A stretch of 33,192 bases of DNA from DASZVN01 sp035547055 (GCA_035547055.1 DASZVN010000035.1:1-33192), one strand, 5' to 3'; positions 7,320 to 15,360 are shown, numbered from the stretch's first letter. Program-made: numbers and translations. Notes: a model not told the origin generated them from the sequence alone.

Positions 7320-9076
7320 CACACCAGCTCGCGCACGCTGTCGGAGGCGACGGTGAGCGCGATCCTGCCGCGGTTCGGCGTGCCACGCGCCAAGGCCTCG
7401 GCGAAATGGGCCGCCTGGCTGAGCTTGATCTTGGGCGGCATCGGCGGCTCGTTCTGGTCGACCACCGCCTCGACCAGCACCGGCCCCGGCGTCTCGAGCG
7501 CCTCGCGCAGCACCTGTCCGCAGGTGGCGGGATCGTCGGCGCGAAAGCTCTTCAGGCCGAAGCCGCGCGCCACCGTCACGAAGTCGATCGGCTGCAGGTC
7601 GCAGACATATTCGGGATTGCCGAGGAAGACCATCTGCTCCCATTTGATCTGGCCGAGCGTGTCGTTCTTGATGACGATGATCTTCACGTCGAGACCGTAT
7701 TTGACGCAGGTGGCCATCTCGCCCATCAGCATCGTCAGGCCGCCGTCGCCGACGAAGGCGACCACCTGCCGTCCGGGATAGGCCGCCGCGGCGCCGACCG
7801 CGTAGGGCAGACCGCAGGCCATGGTCGCGAGCGTGCCGGAGCACGAGAACTTCATGCCGCCGCGGATGTCGAGATGGCGCGCCGCCCAGGTGGTGATGGT
7901 GCCGGAGTCGGTCGCGACGATGGCGTCGTCGCGGAGCAGCCTGTTGAGCTCGGTCGCGACGACCTGCGGCTTCATCGGCCGGTCGGCGCGGGTGCCGCGC
8001 TCCTCCATCAGCGCCCGCCATTCCTTCATGCCGGCCTGGGCCTGCTCGAGGAACGAGCGGTCCTCGCGATAGGTGAGATGCGGCAGCAGGCGCTCCAGCA
8101 CCTTGCCGGAATCCCCGACCAGCCCGGCCTCGACCGGGAAGCGCAGGCCGATGCGCTCGGCCGCGACGTCGATCTGCACCCCGCGCGCGCTGCCGGGCTT
8201 CGGGTAGTACTCGATATAGGGGAACGACGAGCCGACGATGAGGAGCGTGTCGCAGCCTTCCAGCGCCTCCTGCGACGGCCTGGTGCCGAGCAGGCCGACG
8301 CCGCCGGTGGAATAGGGGCTGGCGTCGGGCAGGGAACCCTTGCCGAGGAGCGGCTTCGCCACCGGCGCGCCCAGCCGCTCGGCGACCGCGGTCAGCTCCC
8401 TGGCCGCGCCGATGGCGCCGGCGCCGGCGAGGATCACGGTCTTCCTGCCGCCGTTCAGGATGGCGGCGGCGCGGGCGAGCTGGTCGTCGGTCGGAAGATG
8501 CGCGGAGACCGCCATCACGTCGGAGACGTGGTGGGGAATGTTGCGCTTGGAGCGCGGGTCGTCCGCGACCGGCTCGTCCTGGATGTCGACCGGGATCGTG
8601 ACGTGGGCGACCCCGCGGCGGGCGAGCGCGGTGCGGCAGGCCAGCTCGACGACGTTCTCGACATGCGCCGCGCCCATGATGCGGTTGTTGTAGACCGCGA
8701 CGTCCATGAACAGCTTGTCGAGCTCGACGTCCTGCTGGGTGTGGGTGTTGAGGAGGTCGTGGAACTGCAGGCCGGTGATCGCCAGCACCGGCTGGCCGTC
8801 GAGCTTGGCGTCGTAGAGGCCGTTCAGCAGATGGATGCCGCCGGGGCCCGAGGTCGCGACGCAGACGCCGAGCCGCCCGGTCCACTTGGCATAGCCGCAG
8901 GCGGCGAAGGCGGCCGCCTCCTCGTGGCGCACCTGGATGAAGCGGATCTGGTCCTGCCGGGTGCGGAACGCCTCGATGAGACCGTTGATGCCGTCGCCCG
9001 GGATGCCGAAGACGGTGTCGACGCCCCATGCCAGCAGGGTTTCGACGAGGGCGTCGGAGGCGGTCTTGGCGGCCAT
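7319..9076 (-). CDS. Thiamine-diphosphate-dependent enzyme, PoxB-like (pyruvate oxidase/dehydrogenase type)
   Basis: 585 residues with the three-domain TPP-enzyme plan. The N-terminal pyrimidine-binding domain has VDTVFGIPGDGINGL, the activating glutamate in VRHEEAAAFAACGYAK (about E52) and VATSGPGGIHLLNGLYDA. The central domain has KTVILAGAGAIGA and TLLIVGSSFPY. The C-terminal PP-binding domain has VAFVGDGGLTMLMGE with the following IKNDTLGQIKWEQ. Residues resemble pyruvate:quinone oxidoreductase or pyruvate oxidase more than acetolactate synthase, and there is no small regulatory subunit nearby. ATG at 9076 has GGAGAA about 8 bases upstream. It is divergent from the respiratory operon, and an exact EcfG-type promoter lies upstream. 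If it reduces quinone, it could supply quinol to the neighbouring complex III. Confidence 0.85.
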   Translation of the reverse strand: MAAKTASDALVETLLAWGVDTVFGIPGDGINGLIEAFRTRQDQIRFIQVRHEEAAAFAACGYAKWTGRLGVCVATSGPGGIHLLNGLYDAKLDGQPVLAITGLQFHDLLNTHTQQDVELDKLFMDVAVYNNRIMGAAHVENVVELACRTALARRGVAHVTIPVDIQDEPVADDPRSKRNIPHHVSDVMAVSAHLPTDDQLARAAAILNGGRKTVILAGAGAIGAARELTAVAERLGAPVAKPLLGKGSLPDASPYSTGGVGLLGTRPSQEALEGCDTLLIVGSSFPYIEYYPKPGSARGVQIDVAAERIGLRFPVEAGLVGDSGKVLERLLPHLTYREDRSFLEQAQAGMKEWRALMEERGTRADRPMKPQVVATELNRLLRDDAIVATDSGTITTWAARHLDIRGGMKFSCSGTLATMACGLPYAVGAAAAYPGRQVVAFVGDGGLTMLMGEMATCVKYGLDVKIIVIKNDTLGQIKWEQMVFLGNPEYVCDLQPIDFVTVARGFGLKSFRADDPATCGQVLREALETPGPVLVEAVVDQNEPPMPPKIKLSQAAHFAEALARGTPNRGRIALTVASDSVRELV

Positions 9077-9137
9077 CGCAATCGTTCTCCGCAAATGGAA
9101 GTCGCGCGCCGCGAGGCTCGCGGAGCGGCGCCACCCC

Positions 9138-9163
9138 AACGGCAAGTCGCCGGCCTGCGTTCC
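9138..9163 (-). promoter_or_regulatory. EcfG-type promoter driving the PoxB-like gene
   Basis: On the minus strand GGAAC (9163-9159), 17 bases, CGTT (9141-9138). Exact consensus. The predicted start of transcription near 9130 leaves a leader of about 55 bases to the ATG at 9076. It is paired with an opposite-facing copy 35 bases away. Confidence 0.68.
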
Positions 9164-9197
9164 CCCATCGCTGCGGCAAGTTGGTCCGCTCGGCGGC

Positions 9198-9223
9198 GGA
9201 ACCATGGCGGCCCCGCCTCCGTT
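9198..9223 (+). promoter_or_regulatory. EcfG-type promoter driving the PPC-ACIII-caa3 operon
   Basis: GGAAC (9198-9202), 17 bases, CGTT (9220-9223). Exact consensus, facing the PPC gene that starts at 9277, with a predicted leader of about 45 bases ending in the ribosome binding site GAGGGAGG (9263-9272). No other convincing promoter is seen before the operon. Confidence 0.68.
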
Positions 9224-9276
9224 CGACACGCAAGCTTGCCGTGGCGGGAAAGCCGCCGGTGACGAGGGAGGCGGCC

Positions 9277-9723
9277 ATGAAGACGAAGCTCGTCCACCGC
9301 TCGGCCGACGGCTTGCGCACCTTCGTCGTGGTCATGGAGACGGGCGATGAGGCGATGGCCGGGCTGAAGCGCTTCGCCCACGAGGAGGCGATCGAAGGCG
9401 CCGGCCTCACCGCGATCGGCGCCTTCAGCGGTGCGGCGATCCTCTATTTCGACTGGCAGACGAAGAAGTATCACACCATCCCGGTCGAGGAGCAGGTCGA
9501 GGTGGCGGCCGCCATCGGCGACATCGGCCGCGGCGAAAAGGGCGAGCCGGCGCTTCATCTCCACGTCGTGCTCGGCCGCCGCGACGGCTCGGCCCTCGCC
9601 GGCCATCTCGACAAGGGCCACGTCCGCCCGACGCTCGAGATCATCGTCACCGAAACGCCGGCCCATCTCCGACGCGTGCACGACCCGGAGAGCGGCCTCG
9701 CCCTGATCGACCTCACGCGGTGA
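9277..9723 (+). CDS. PPC/DUF296 domain protein, first gene of the respiratory operon
   Basis: 148 residues, the full size of a stand-alone prokaryotic PPC (DUF296) protein. These form trimers and have been described as DNA- or ligand-binding; their function is mostly unknown. Motifs seen: FVVVMETGDEAMAGLKRFA at the N-terminus, then GLTAIGAFSGAAILYFDWQ, and LHLHVVLGRRDGSALAGHL with the conserved His cluster, then the closing TLEIIVTETP. No AT-hook is present. ATG at 9277 has GAGGGAGG upstream. Only four bases separate its stop from actA, so it is almost certainly cotranscribed with the respiratory genes. A regulatory or sensing role there is inference. Confidence 0.88.
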   Translation: MKTKLVHRSADGLRTFVVVMETGDEAMAGLKRFAHEEAIEGAGLTAIGAFSGAAILYFDWQTKKYHTIPVEEQVEVAAAIGDIGRGEKGEPALHLHVVLGRRDGSALAGHLDKGHVRPTLEIIVTETPAHLRRVHDPESGLALIDLTR

Positions 9724-9727
9724 GGCG

Positions 9728-10384
9728 GTGGCCCAGATCTTCCGCCCGCGGGCCGACGCGTTCGCGCGCGTGCTGCTCGCCGCGGTGCTGGTCCTGCCGC
9801 TGGCCCTGATCGGCTTCGTCTACGTCATCCACACCACGCCCTACACCACCGGAGAAGGCTTCGTCGTGAACCAGCCGGTGCCCTTCAGCCACCTCCACCA
9901 CGTCGGCGAGGACGGCATCGACTGCCGCTACTGCCACACCTCGGTCGAGCAGGGCCGCTTCGCCGGCATGCCGACGACCCACGTCTGCATGACCTGCCAT
10001 TCGCAGCTCTGGACCAACGCCGCGATGCTGGCGCCGGTCCGCCAGAGCCTCGCCGAGGACAAGCCGATCCGCTGGAACCGTGTCTACAAGCTGCCCGACT
10101 ACGTTTATTTCGACCACTCCGTCCACGTGAAGAACGGCATCGGCTGCTCGAGCTGCCACGGCCGCATCGACGAGATGCCGCTGACCCGCCAGGCGGCGCC
10201 GCTCACGATGCGCTGGTGCATCGCGTGCCACCGCCATCCCGAGCGCGCGCTGCGCCCGCCGGACCAGGTCTTCTCGATGACCTGGACGCCGCCGAAGGAC
10301 CAGCTCGCCGAGGGCAGGAAGCTGCTCGCGGCCTACCTGATCCACAAGGACCACCTCACCGACTGCTCGGTATGCCACCGATGA
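9728..10384 (+). CDS. actA: Alternative complex III subunit ActA, pentaheme cytochrome c
   Basis: 218 residues. Membrane-anchored periplasmic cytochrome of the quinol-oxidising alternative complex III. One N-terminal membrane span (LLAAVLVLPLALIGFVYVI) precedes five CxxCH heme sites: CRYCH (66), CMTCH (87), CSSCH (140), CIACH (164) and CSVCH (213, almost at the C-terminus). Five hemes is the known ActA count. The motif VKNGIGCSSCHGRIDEMP is family-typical. The GTG start at 9728 lies just after the PPC stop. The stop overlaps actB as ATGA. Confidence 0.93.
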   Translation: MAQIFRPRADAFARVLLAAVLVLPLALIGFVYVIHTTPYTTGEGFVVNQPVPFSHLHHVGEDGIDCRYCHTSVEQGRFAGMPTTHVCMTCHSQLWTNAAMLAPVRQSLAEDKPIRWNRVYKLPDYVYFDHSVHVKNGIGCSSCHGRIDEMPLTRQAAPLTMRWCIACHRHPERALRPPDQVFSMTWTPPKDQLAEGRKLLAAYLIHKDHLTDCSVCHR

Positions 10385-13344
10385 CCGCCTCGCGCCGCGA
10401 CGCGCTGAAGCTGCTCGCCGCCGCGGTCGCCACGGCCGCCGCCGGCTGCTCGGCGCCGCCCGAGGAGCTGGTGCCCTATGTCGACATGCCCGAGGGGCTG
10501 GTGCCCGGCGAGCCGCGCTACTACGCGACGGCGCTGCCGCTCGGCGGCTGGGCCCGCGGCGTCCTCGGCAAGACGGTCGACGGCCGGCCGATCAAGGTCG
10601 AGGGCAACCCGCGCCATCCCGCGAGCCTCGGCGCGACCGACGTCTTCATGCAGGCGGCGATCATGGATCTCTACGATCCCGCGCGCTCGCAGACGGTCGA
10701 GAACGCCGGCCAGGTTGCGACCTGGCCGGCGTTTCGCGCCGCGCTGGCCGGGCGGCTGGCGACGCCCGGCACGCGGATCGCGCTCCTCACCGGGCGCCTC
10801 ACCTCGCCGACCGCGCGGCGCCAGATCAAGGCGCTGACGGCGAGATATCCGACCCTGGCCTGGCACGTGCACGAGGCCGCTGAGGACGCGGCAGCGGCGG
10901 CCGGGGCGGCGATGGCCTTCGGGCAGCCGGCGCGGGTGGTGCCGCGGCTCGGCGATGCCGCGGTGGTGCTGACGCTCGACGCCGATCCGCTCGGACCGGG
11001 GCCGATGCAGGTGCTGCACGGCCGCGGCTTCAGCCGCGAACGCACCGCCCGGCGGAATGACGGCCGCTTCGTGCGGCTCTACGCGGTGGAGTCGACGCCC
11101 ACGCTGACCGGCGCCAGCGCCGACCATCGCCTCGCCTTGACGCCGGCCGCCATCGGCGATTTCGCGCGTTTGGTCGCAGAGAGGCTGGGCGCCATCTCTC
11201 CTCCCGCCTTGCGGGGAAGGTCGAGTCGGCCCGGCGAAGCCACCGCGAGCCGGGTGAACGGCACCCCCTCTTCGCAAGCGGAGCCCCCTGCCCCGGCGTA
11301 TCCCCCACCCCAACCCTCCCCTGCAAGGGGCCAGGGAGTGGTGGCGGCGCCCGGCCCCGGCGATTGGGAGCGTTTCGCCGCGGCGGTGGCGTCCGATCTG
11401 ATGCGGGCGAAGGGGCACGCGCTGGTGCTCGCCGGGCCGACGCAGCCGCCGGAGATCCATGCGCTGGCGCATCGGATGAACGGGCAGCTCCAGGCGCCGG
11501 TCGAGGTCTATGCCGATCCGCTGGCCGGCGAGGGCGCCGCGGATCTCGCGAGCCTCGTCGCGGCGATGCGGGCGGGCACGGTCGACGCGCTCGTCATTCT
11601 CGACGCGAATCCGGTCTACGACGCGCCCGCCGACCTCGGCTTCGCCGCGGCGCTGAGGCGGGTGCCCTTGGTCGTCCACGCCGGCCCCTATCGCGACGAG
11701 ACGGGCGCCGCAGCGTCCTGGCACCTGCCGCTGTCCCACGCCTTCGAGAGCTGGTCCGACCTGCTGGCGCCGGACGGCACCGCCTCGATCGTGCAGCCGC
11801 TGATCCGGCCGCTGCACGACAGCCGTGGCCTCCACGAGATCCTGGCCATGCTGGGCGGTGCCGAAGAGCCGAAAGGCTACGACCTCGTCCGCGCGACGTG
11901 GCAGGCGCGGCATCCCGGTCCGGGCTTCGAGGACTGGTGGCGCAAGGCGCTGCACGACGGCGTCGTCGCCGATACGCGTTTCCCCGCCATTGCGAGCGAC
12001 GCGAAGCAATCCGGGGCCACCGGCGCCGCGCCCGCGGGTCCCGGATTGCTTCGTCGCGCCGCGCCTCGCAATGACGGGGAAACCACCCTCGTCTTCCTCC
12101 CCGACCATTCGGCGTGGGACGGGCGCTTCGCCGCCAATCCGTGGCTGCAGGAATGCCCGCGGCCGATGACGACGGAGGTCTGGGGCAACGCGCTCGGCCT
12201 CGGACCCGACGACGCCCGCCGCCTCGGCCTCGACAGCGGCGATGTCGTCACCATCACCGTGGCGGCCCGTACCCTCACAGCCCCCGTTTGCATCCAGGAA
12301 GGCCACGCGCCGGGCGTCGCGAGCCTCACCCTCGGCTATGGCCGCACCCAGGCCGGCCCGATCGGCACGGGGCTCGGCGTCAGCGCGTATACGCTTCGCA
12401 CCTCGGGCGCGCCGTGGGCGCCGGCCGGCGTCACCATCGCCAAGGCCCAGGGCCGGGCGGCGCTGCTCGCGACCCAGCACCAGTTCAAGCTCGACGCCGA
12501 AACCCGGGACATCCTGCCGACGATCGGCCTGGCGGAGGTCGTCGGCTCGACCGTGACGCCGAAGGGCGCGCCGGGTCCCAGCCTCTATCCCGCCGTCGCT
12601 TACGACGGCTACGCCTGGGCGATGGTGATCGACACCACACGCTGCATCGGCTGCAACGCCTGCATCGTCGCCTGCCAGTCCGAAAACAACGTGCCGGTGG
12701 TCGGCCCCGACGAGATTGCGGTCGGCCGCGACATGCACTGGCTCCGCATCGACGCCTATCGCGACGCGACCAGCCGCGCGCCCGGGCCCGGCTTCCAGCC
12801 GGTACCCTGCATGCATTGCGAGAAGGCGCCGTGCGAGCCGGTGTGCCCGGTCGAGGCCTCGGTGCATGACAGCGAGGGCCTCAACGTCCAGGTCTACAAC
12901 CGCTGCATCGGCACGCGCTTCTGCGAGGCCAACTGCCCCTACAAGGTCCGCCGCTTCAACTTCTTCGGCTATGCCGACGGGCAGGAATATGCCGATCTCG
13001 GCGCCGACCTCGTGAAGGCCGCGCACAACCCCGACGTCACGGTTCGCGCCCGCGGCGTCATGGAGAAATGCACCTATTGCGTCCAGCGCATCAGCCGGGC
13101 GCGGCGCACGGCGGAGAAGGAGAACCGCTCGATCCGCGAGGGCGAGGTCGTCACCGCCTGCCAGGCCGCCTGCCCCACCGAGGCCATCGTCTTCGGAGAC
13201 CGCAACGCCGCGTCGGACCCGGTGAGCCGCCTTGCGACCGAGCCGCACCACTACGCGCTGCTCGCGGAGCTCGATACCCGGCCACGCACCACGTACCTCA
13301 AGCGCGTGCGCAATCCCAACCCCGCGCTGGAGGGCGAGGGATGA
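10381..13344 (+). CDS. actB: Alternative complex III subunit ActB, fused molybdopterin-oxidoreductase-like and iron-sulfur protein, with two repeat insertions
   Basis: 987 residues. The large periplasmic subunit of alternative complex III, in which a domain related to molybdopterin oxidoreductases (without cofactor in known complexes) is fused to an FeS domain. The N-terminus SRRDALKLL followed by a hydrophobic stretch and AAGC suggests Tat export and possible lipidation at C23. The FeS region begins near residue 755 with CIGCNACIVAC, then CMHCEKAPCEPVCP, CIGTRFCEANCP, KCTYCVQR and CQAACP (about 927), enough for four clusters. Two stretches foreign to the family, about residues 272-320 and 536-565, are translated palindromic repeats (families D and B) in loops. 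The downstream gap to actC is also repeat-filled. Confidence 0.93.
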   Translation: MTASRRDALKLLAAAVATAAAGCSAPPEELVPYVDMPEGLVPGEPRYYATALPLGGWARGVLGKTVDGRPIKVEGNPRHPASLGATDVFMQAAIMDLYDPARSQTVENAGQVATWPAFRAALAGRLATPGTRIALLTGRLTSPTARRQIKALTARYPTLAWHVHEAAEDAAAAAGAAMAFGQPARVVPRLGDAAVVLTLDADPLGPGPMQVLHGRGFSRERTARRNDGRFVRLYAVESTPTLTGASADHRLALTPAAIGDFARLVAERLGAISPPALRGRSSRPGEATASRVNGTPSSQAEPPAPAYPPPQPSPARGQGVVAAPGPGDWERFAAAVASDLMRAKGHALVLAGPTQPPEIHALAHRMNGQLQAPVEVYADPLAGEGAADLASLVAAMRAGTVDALVILDANPVYDAPADLGFAAALRRVPLVVHAGPYRDETGAAASWHLPLSHAFESWSDLLAPDGTASIVQPLIRPLHDSRGLHEILAMLGGAEEPKGYDLVRATWQARHPGPGFEDWWRKALHDGVVADTRFPAIASDAKQSGATGAAPAGPGLLRRAAPRNDGETTLVFLPDHSAWDGRFAANPWLQECPRPMTTEVWGNALGLGPDDARRLGLDSGDVVTITVAARTLTAPVCIQEGHAPGVASLTLGYGRTQAGPIGTGLGVSAYTLRTSGAPWAPAGVTIAKAQGRAALLATQHQFKLDAETRDILPTIGLAEVVGSTVTPKGAPGPSLYPAVAYDGYAWAMVIDTTRCIGCNACIVACQSENNVPVVGPDEIAVGRDMHWLRIDAYRDATSRAPGPGFQPVPCMHCEKAPCEPVCPVEASVHDSEGLNVQVYNRCIGTRFCEANCPYKVRRFNFFGYADGQEYADLGADLVKAAHNPDVTVRARGVMEKCTYCVQRISRARRTAEKENRSIREGEVVTACQAACPTEAIVFGDRNAASDPVSRLATEPHHYALLAELDTRPRTTYLKRVRNPNPALEGEG
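11195..11340 (+). repeat. Repeat family D element inserted in frame in actB
   Basis: About 145 bp beginning TCTCTCCTCCCGCCTTGCGG and ending CCCCTGCAAGGGGCCAGGGA, with terminal hairpins CCCGC/GCGGG and CCCCT/AGGGG. It is translated as PALRGRSS to PPPQPSPARGQG, a proline-rich low-complexity run typical of translated intergenic repeats. The boundaries are approximate. Only one copy is seen in the window. Confidence 0.65.
11988..12073 (+). repeat. Palindromic repeat family B, copy 1, inserted in frame in actB
   Basis: 86 bp from CATTGCGAG to CTCGCAATG, with inner arms GCGAAGCAATCC and GGATTGCTTCG. The dyad extends outward (CCCCG ... CGGGG). It is translated as IASDAKQSGATG and LLRRAAPRNDG without a stop. 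It aligns with copy 2 at 13359-13445. Confidence 0.88.
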
Positions 13345-13481
13345 GCGCGGCCCATCGTCATTGCGAGCACAGCGAAGCAATCCAGAGGCCGCAGGCGCGG
13401 CGCTTGGTGACCCTGGATTGCTTCGTCGCTTCGCTCCTCGCAATGACAGCGCGCATCCGCCGCCAGGAGCGCGCGCCGTGA
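13341..13481 (+). CDS. 46-codon mini-ORF through repeat B copy 2, bridging actB and actC
   Basis: The ATG at 13341 overlaps the actB stop as ATGA. The frame runs through the repeat (MSAAHRHCEHSEAIQ to RIRRQERAP) and its TGA overlaps the GTG start of actC as GTGA (13478-13481). The peptide has no recognisable domain. It may serve only to carry ribosomes across the repeat and keep actB and actC coupled; it could also be chance. Confidence 0.4.
   Translation: MSAAHRHCEHSEAIQRPQARRLVTLDCFVASLLAMTARIRRQERAP
13359..13445 (+). repeat. Palindromic repeat family B, copy 2, between actB and actC
   Basis: 87 bp from CATTGCGAGCACAGCGAAGC to CTCGCAATG, with inner arms AGCGAAGCAATCCAG and CTGGATTGCTTCG. 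Same family as the copy inside actB. It fills two thirds of the only large gap in an otherwise overlapping operon. Confidence 0.9.
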
Positions 13482-14842
13482 CCGCCGCCGCCGAGCGCCA
13501 TGCGACGATCGTCGGCTATTTGCCGCCGAGCGAAACCGACACCTCGATCACCGCGCGCGTCTCGGATGCCGTGCTGAAGGTCCGGGTCGGCCGCATCTGG
13601 TGGCTGTGCGCGCTGGTCGCGGCCGGATTCACGCTGGCGCTCGTGATCGCGATCGTGGTGCTGTTCAGCGCCGGCATCGGCATCATCGGCGTGAACAGCA
13701 CCGTCGTCTGGGGCTATTTCATCGCCAACTACGTCTGGTGGATCGGCATCGGCAACGCCGGCACGCTGATCTCGGCGCTCCTCCTCCTCACCCGCCAGAG
13801 CTGGCGCGCCTCGATCAATCGCTTCGCCGAGGCGATGACGCTGTTCGCGGTCTCGATCGCCGGCCTGTTCCCGATCCTGCATCTCGGGCGGCCGATGTAT
13901 TTCTACTGGCTCGCGCCCTACCCCAACGTGATGGCGCTGTGGCCGCAATGGCGCTCGGCGCTGGTGTGGGATTTCTGGGCGATCCTGAGCTACCTCCTGT
14001 TCTCGCTGATGTTCTGGTATGTCGGGGTGATCCCCGACCTCGCGACGCTCCGCGACCGCGCCACCACCCGCGCCGGCCAGCTCCTCTACGGCGCGTTCGC
14101 GCTCGGCTGGCGCAACTCGGCGCGGCACTGGGCCCGCTACGAGCGCTACTATCTCGCGATGGCGGCGCTCGCGGTGCCGCTGGTCTGCTCGGTGCATTCC
14201 ATCGTCGGGCTCGATTTCGCCGCGAGCCTCGAGCCCGGCTGGGCCGAGCCGATCTACCCGCCCTATTTCGTCGTCGGCGCGATGTACTCCGGCTTCGCCA
14301 TGGTGGTGCTGCTGGCCGCGGCGATGCGCCGGGGCTTCGGCTTCCACCCGCTCGTCACCGATCGCCATTTCGAGGTGATGGGCCGCATCCTGCTGATGGC
14401 CGCGATCGTGATGGGCCTCAGCTACGCGACCGAGTGGTTCATGGCGTGGTACGGCGGCGAGCACGCCGAGCGCGACCTCGTCGCCTTCGAGTTCACCGGC
14501 GCCTATGCGCCGCTCTACTGGGCGCTGCTGTTCTGCAACGTATTCGCGCCGCAGATCCTGTGGCTGCAGATGGCCCGCAGATCAATGCCGCTGATGATCG
14601 GGGTGTCGCTCCTGATCCTGGTCGGCATGTGGCTCGAGCGCATCCTGATCGTGTGGGAGACGCTGTCGCACGACTACCTGCCGAGCGCCCACCGCCTCTA
14701 CTACCCGACGCCGTGGGACTGGGTGTTCCTGGTCGCGCCGTTCGGCTTCTTCGCCCTGCTGTTCCTGGTCTTCGCCCGGCTCGTCCCGGTGATCGCGATG
14801 CACGACGTGCGCCGCCTGCGCCACGAGGAGGGCGCCGCATGA
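13478..14842 (+). CDS. actC: Alternative complex III subunit ActC, NrfD-like quinol-site membrane protein
   Basis: 454 residues with about ten membrane spans, the NrfD/PsrC-like subunit that holds the quinol-oxidation site next to ActB. Recognisable stretches: VWGYFIANYVWWIGIGNAGTLISALLLLTRQ, IAGLFPILHLGRP, VPLVCSVHSIVGLDFA and YPPYFVVGAMYSGFAMV (given here as landmarks, not as one block). The GTG start at 13478 has CAGGAGC 8 bases upstream and is just ahead of the conserved N-terminal YLPPSETDTSI. The stop overlaps actD as ATGA. The gap before it holds repeat B copy 2. Confidence 0.93.
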   Translation: MTAAAERHATIVGYLPPSETDTSITARVSDAVLKVRVGRIWWLCALVAAGFTLALVIAIVVLFSAGIGIIGVNSTVVWGYFIANYVWWIGIGNAGTLISALLLLTRQSWRASINRFAEAMTLFAVSIAGLFPILHLGRPMYFYWLAPYPNVMALWPQWRSALVWDFWAILSYLLFSLMFWYVGVIPDLATLRDRATTRAGQLLYGAFALGWRNSARHWARYERYYLAMAALAVPLVCSVHSIVGLDFAASLEPGWAEPIYPPYFVVGAMYSGFAMVVLLAAAMRRGFGFHPLVTDRHFEVMGRILLMAAIVMGLSYATEWFMAWYGGEHAERDLVAFEFTGAYAPLYWALLFCNVFAPQILWLQMARRSMPLMIGVSLLILVGMWLERILIVWETLSHDYLPSAHRLYYPTPWDWVFLVAPFGFFALLFLVFARLVPVIAMHDVRRLRHEEGAA

Positions 14843-15360
14843 CGGTGATGCTCCTCGCCGAGTTCCGCGATGCCGAGGCGCTCGGCGCCGCCGTGCATGG
14901 CCTGCCGCCGGGGGCGAGAGCGCACGACGCCTACACGCCGTTCCCGGTGCCGGGCCTCGCCGAGGCGCTGGGGCAGCCGACCTCGCGCATCCGCATCCCG
15001 ATGTTCGCGGCGTTCGTGCTCATCGCCGGCGGCGCCTATTTCATGGAGTGGCTGAGCGCGGTCTATCTCTACCCCATCAACGCGGGCGGGCGGCCGCTGC
15101 ATTCGTGGCCGGTCTTCGTCCTCTTCCCGTTCGAGATCGGCGTGCTGGCGGCCGCGGTCGCCGGCCTCCTGGCGCTGCTGTGGCGGAGCGGCCTGCCGCG
15201 CCTGAACCACCCGCTGTTCGACGTCCACCGCTTCGCCGCCGCCTCGCAGGACCGCTTCTTCCTCGCCGCCGAAGCCCCCGCCCCCGCCTTCGATGCCCGC
15301 CGCCTCCACGCGGCGCTGGTGCGCCACGGTGCCGTCATGGTGACGGAGGTCGGGCTGTGA
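14839..15360 (+). CDS. actD: Alternative complex III subunit ActD (DUF3341)
   Basis: 173 residues. ActD is a small subunit with two membrane spans and a cytoplasmic N-terminal domain that contacts ActC and ActF. The DUF3341 hallmark is visible: LLAEFRDAEALGAAVH, DAYTPFPVPGLAEALG, then spans IPMFAAFVLIAGGAYFMEW and VFVLFPFEIGVLAAAVAGL, and LNHPLFDVHRFAAASQDRFF. ATGA overlap with actC and GTGA overlap with actE indicate tight translational coupling. Confidence 0.92.
   Translation: MTVMLLAEFRDAEALGAAVHGLPPGARAHDAYTPFPVPGLAEALGQPTSRIRIPMFAAFVLIAGGAYFMEWLSAVYLYPINAGGRPLHSWPVFVLFPFEIGVLAAAVAGLLALLWRSGLPRLNHPLFDVHRFAAASQDRFFLAAEAPAPAFDARRLHAALVRHGAVMVTEVGL

Noticed and set aside
7319..9076. Acetolactate synthase large subunit (ilvB)
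   Set aside because: No small subunit gene nearby, and motifs and context fit the PoxB-like group better; exact substrate remains open.
10381..13344. Classifying ActB as a molybdenum enzyme such as a formate dehydrogenase or polysulfide reductase
   Set aside because: The pentaheme ActA, NrfD-like ActC, DUF3341 ActD and ActE/ActF neighbours identify alternative complex III, whose ActB is known to lack the cofactor.
10333..13443. Open frame of over 1000 codons on the minus strand, antisense to actB
   Set aside because: It is the mirror of a high-GC coding gene, rich in Arg/Ala/Gly with no domain motifs, while the plus strand has clear heme and FeS protein signatures.
2239..13445. Repeats as insertion sequences or MITEs with a partner transposase, or as a CRISPR array
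   Set aside because: Elements are dispersed, single and 60-145 bp long, lacking regular spacers; no transposase gene and no clear target duplications were seen.
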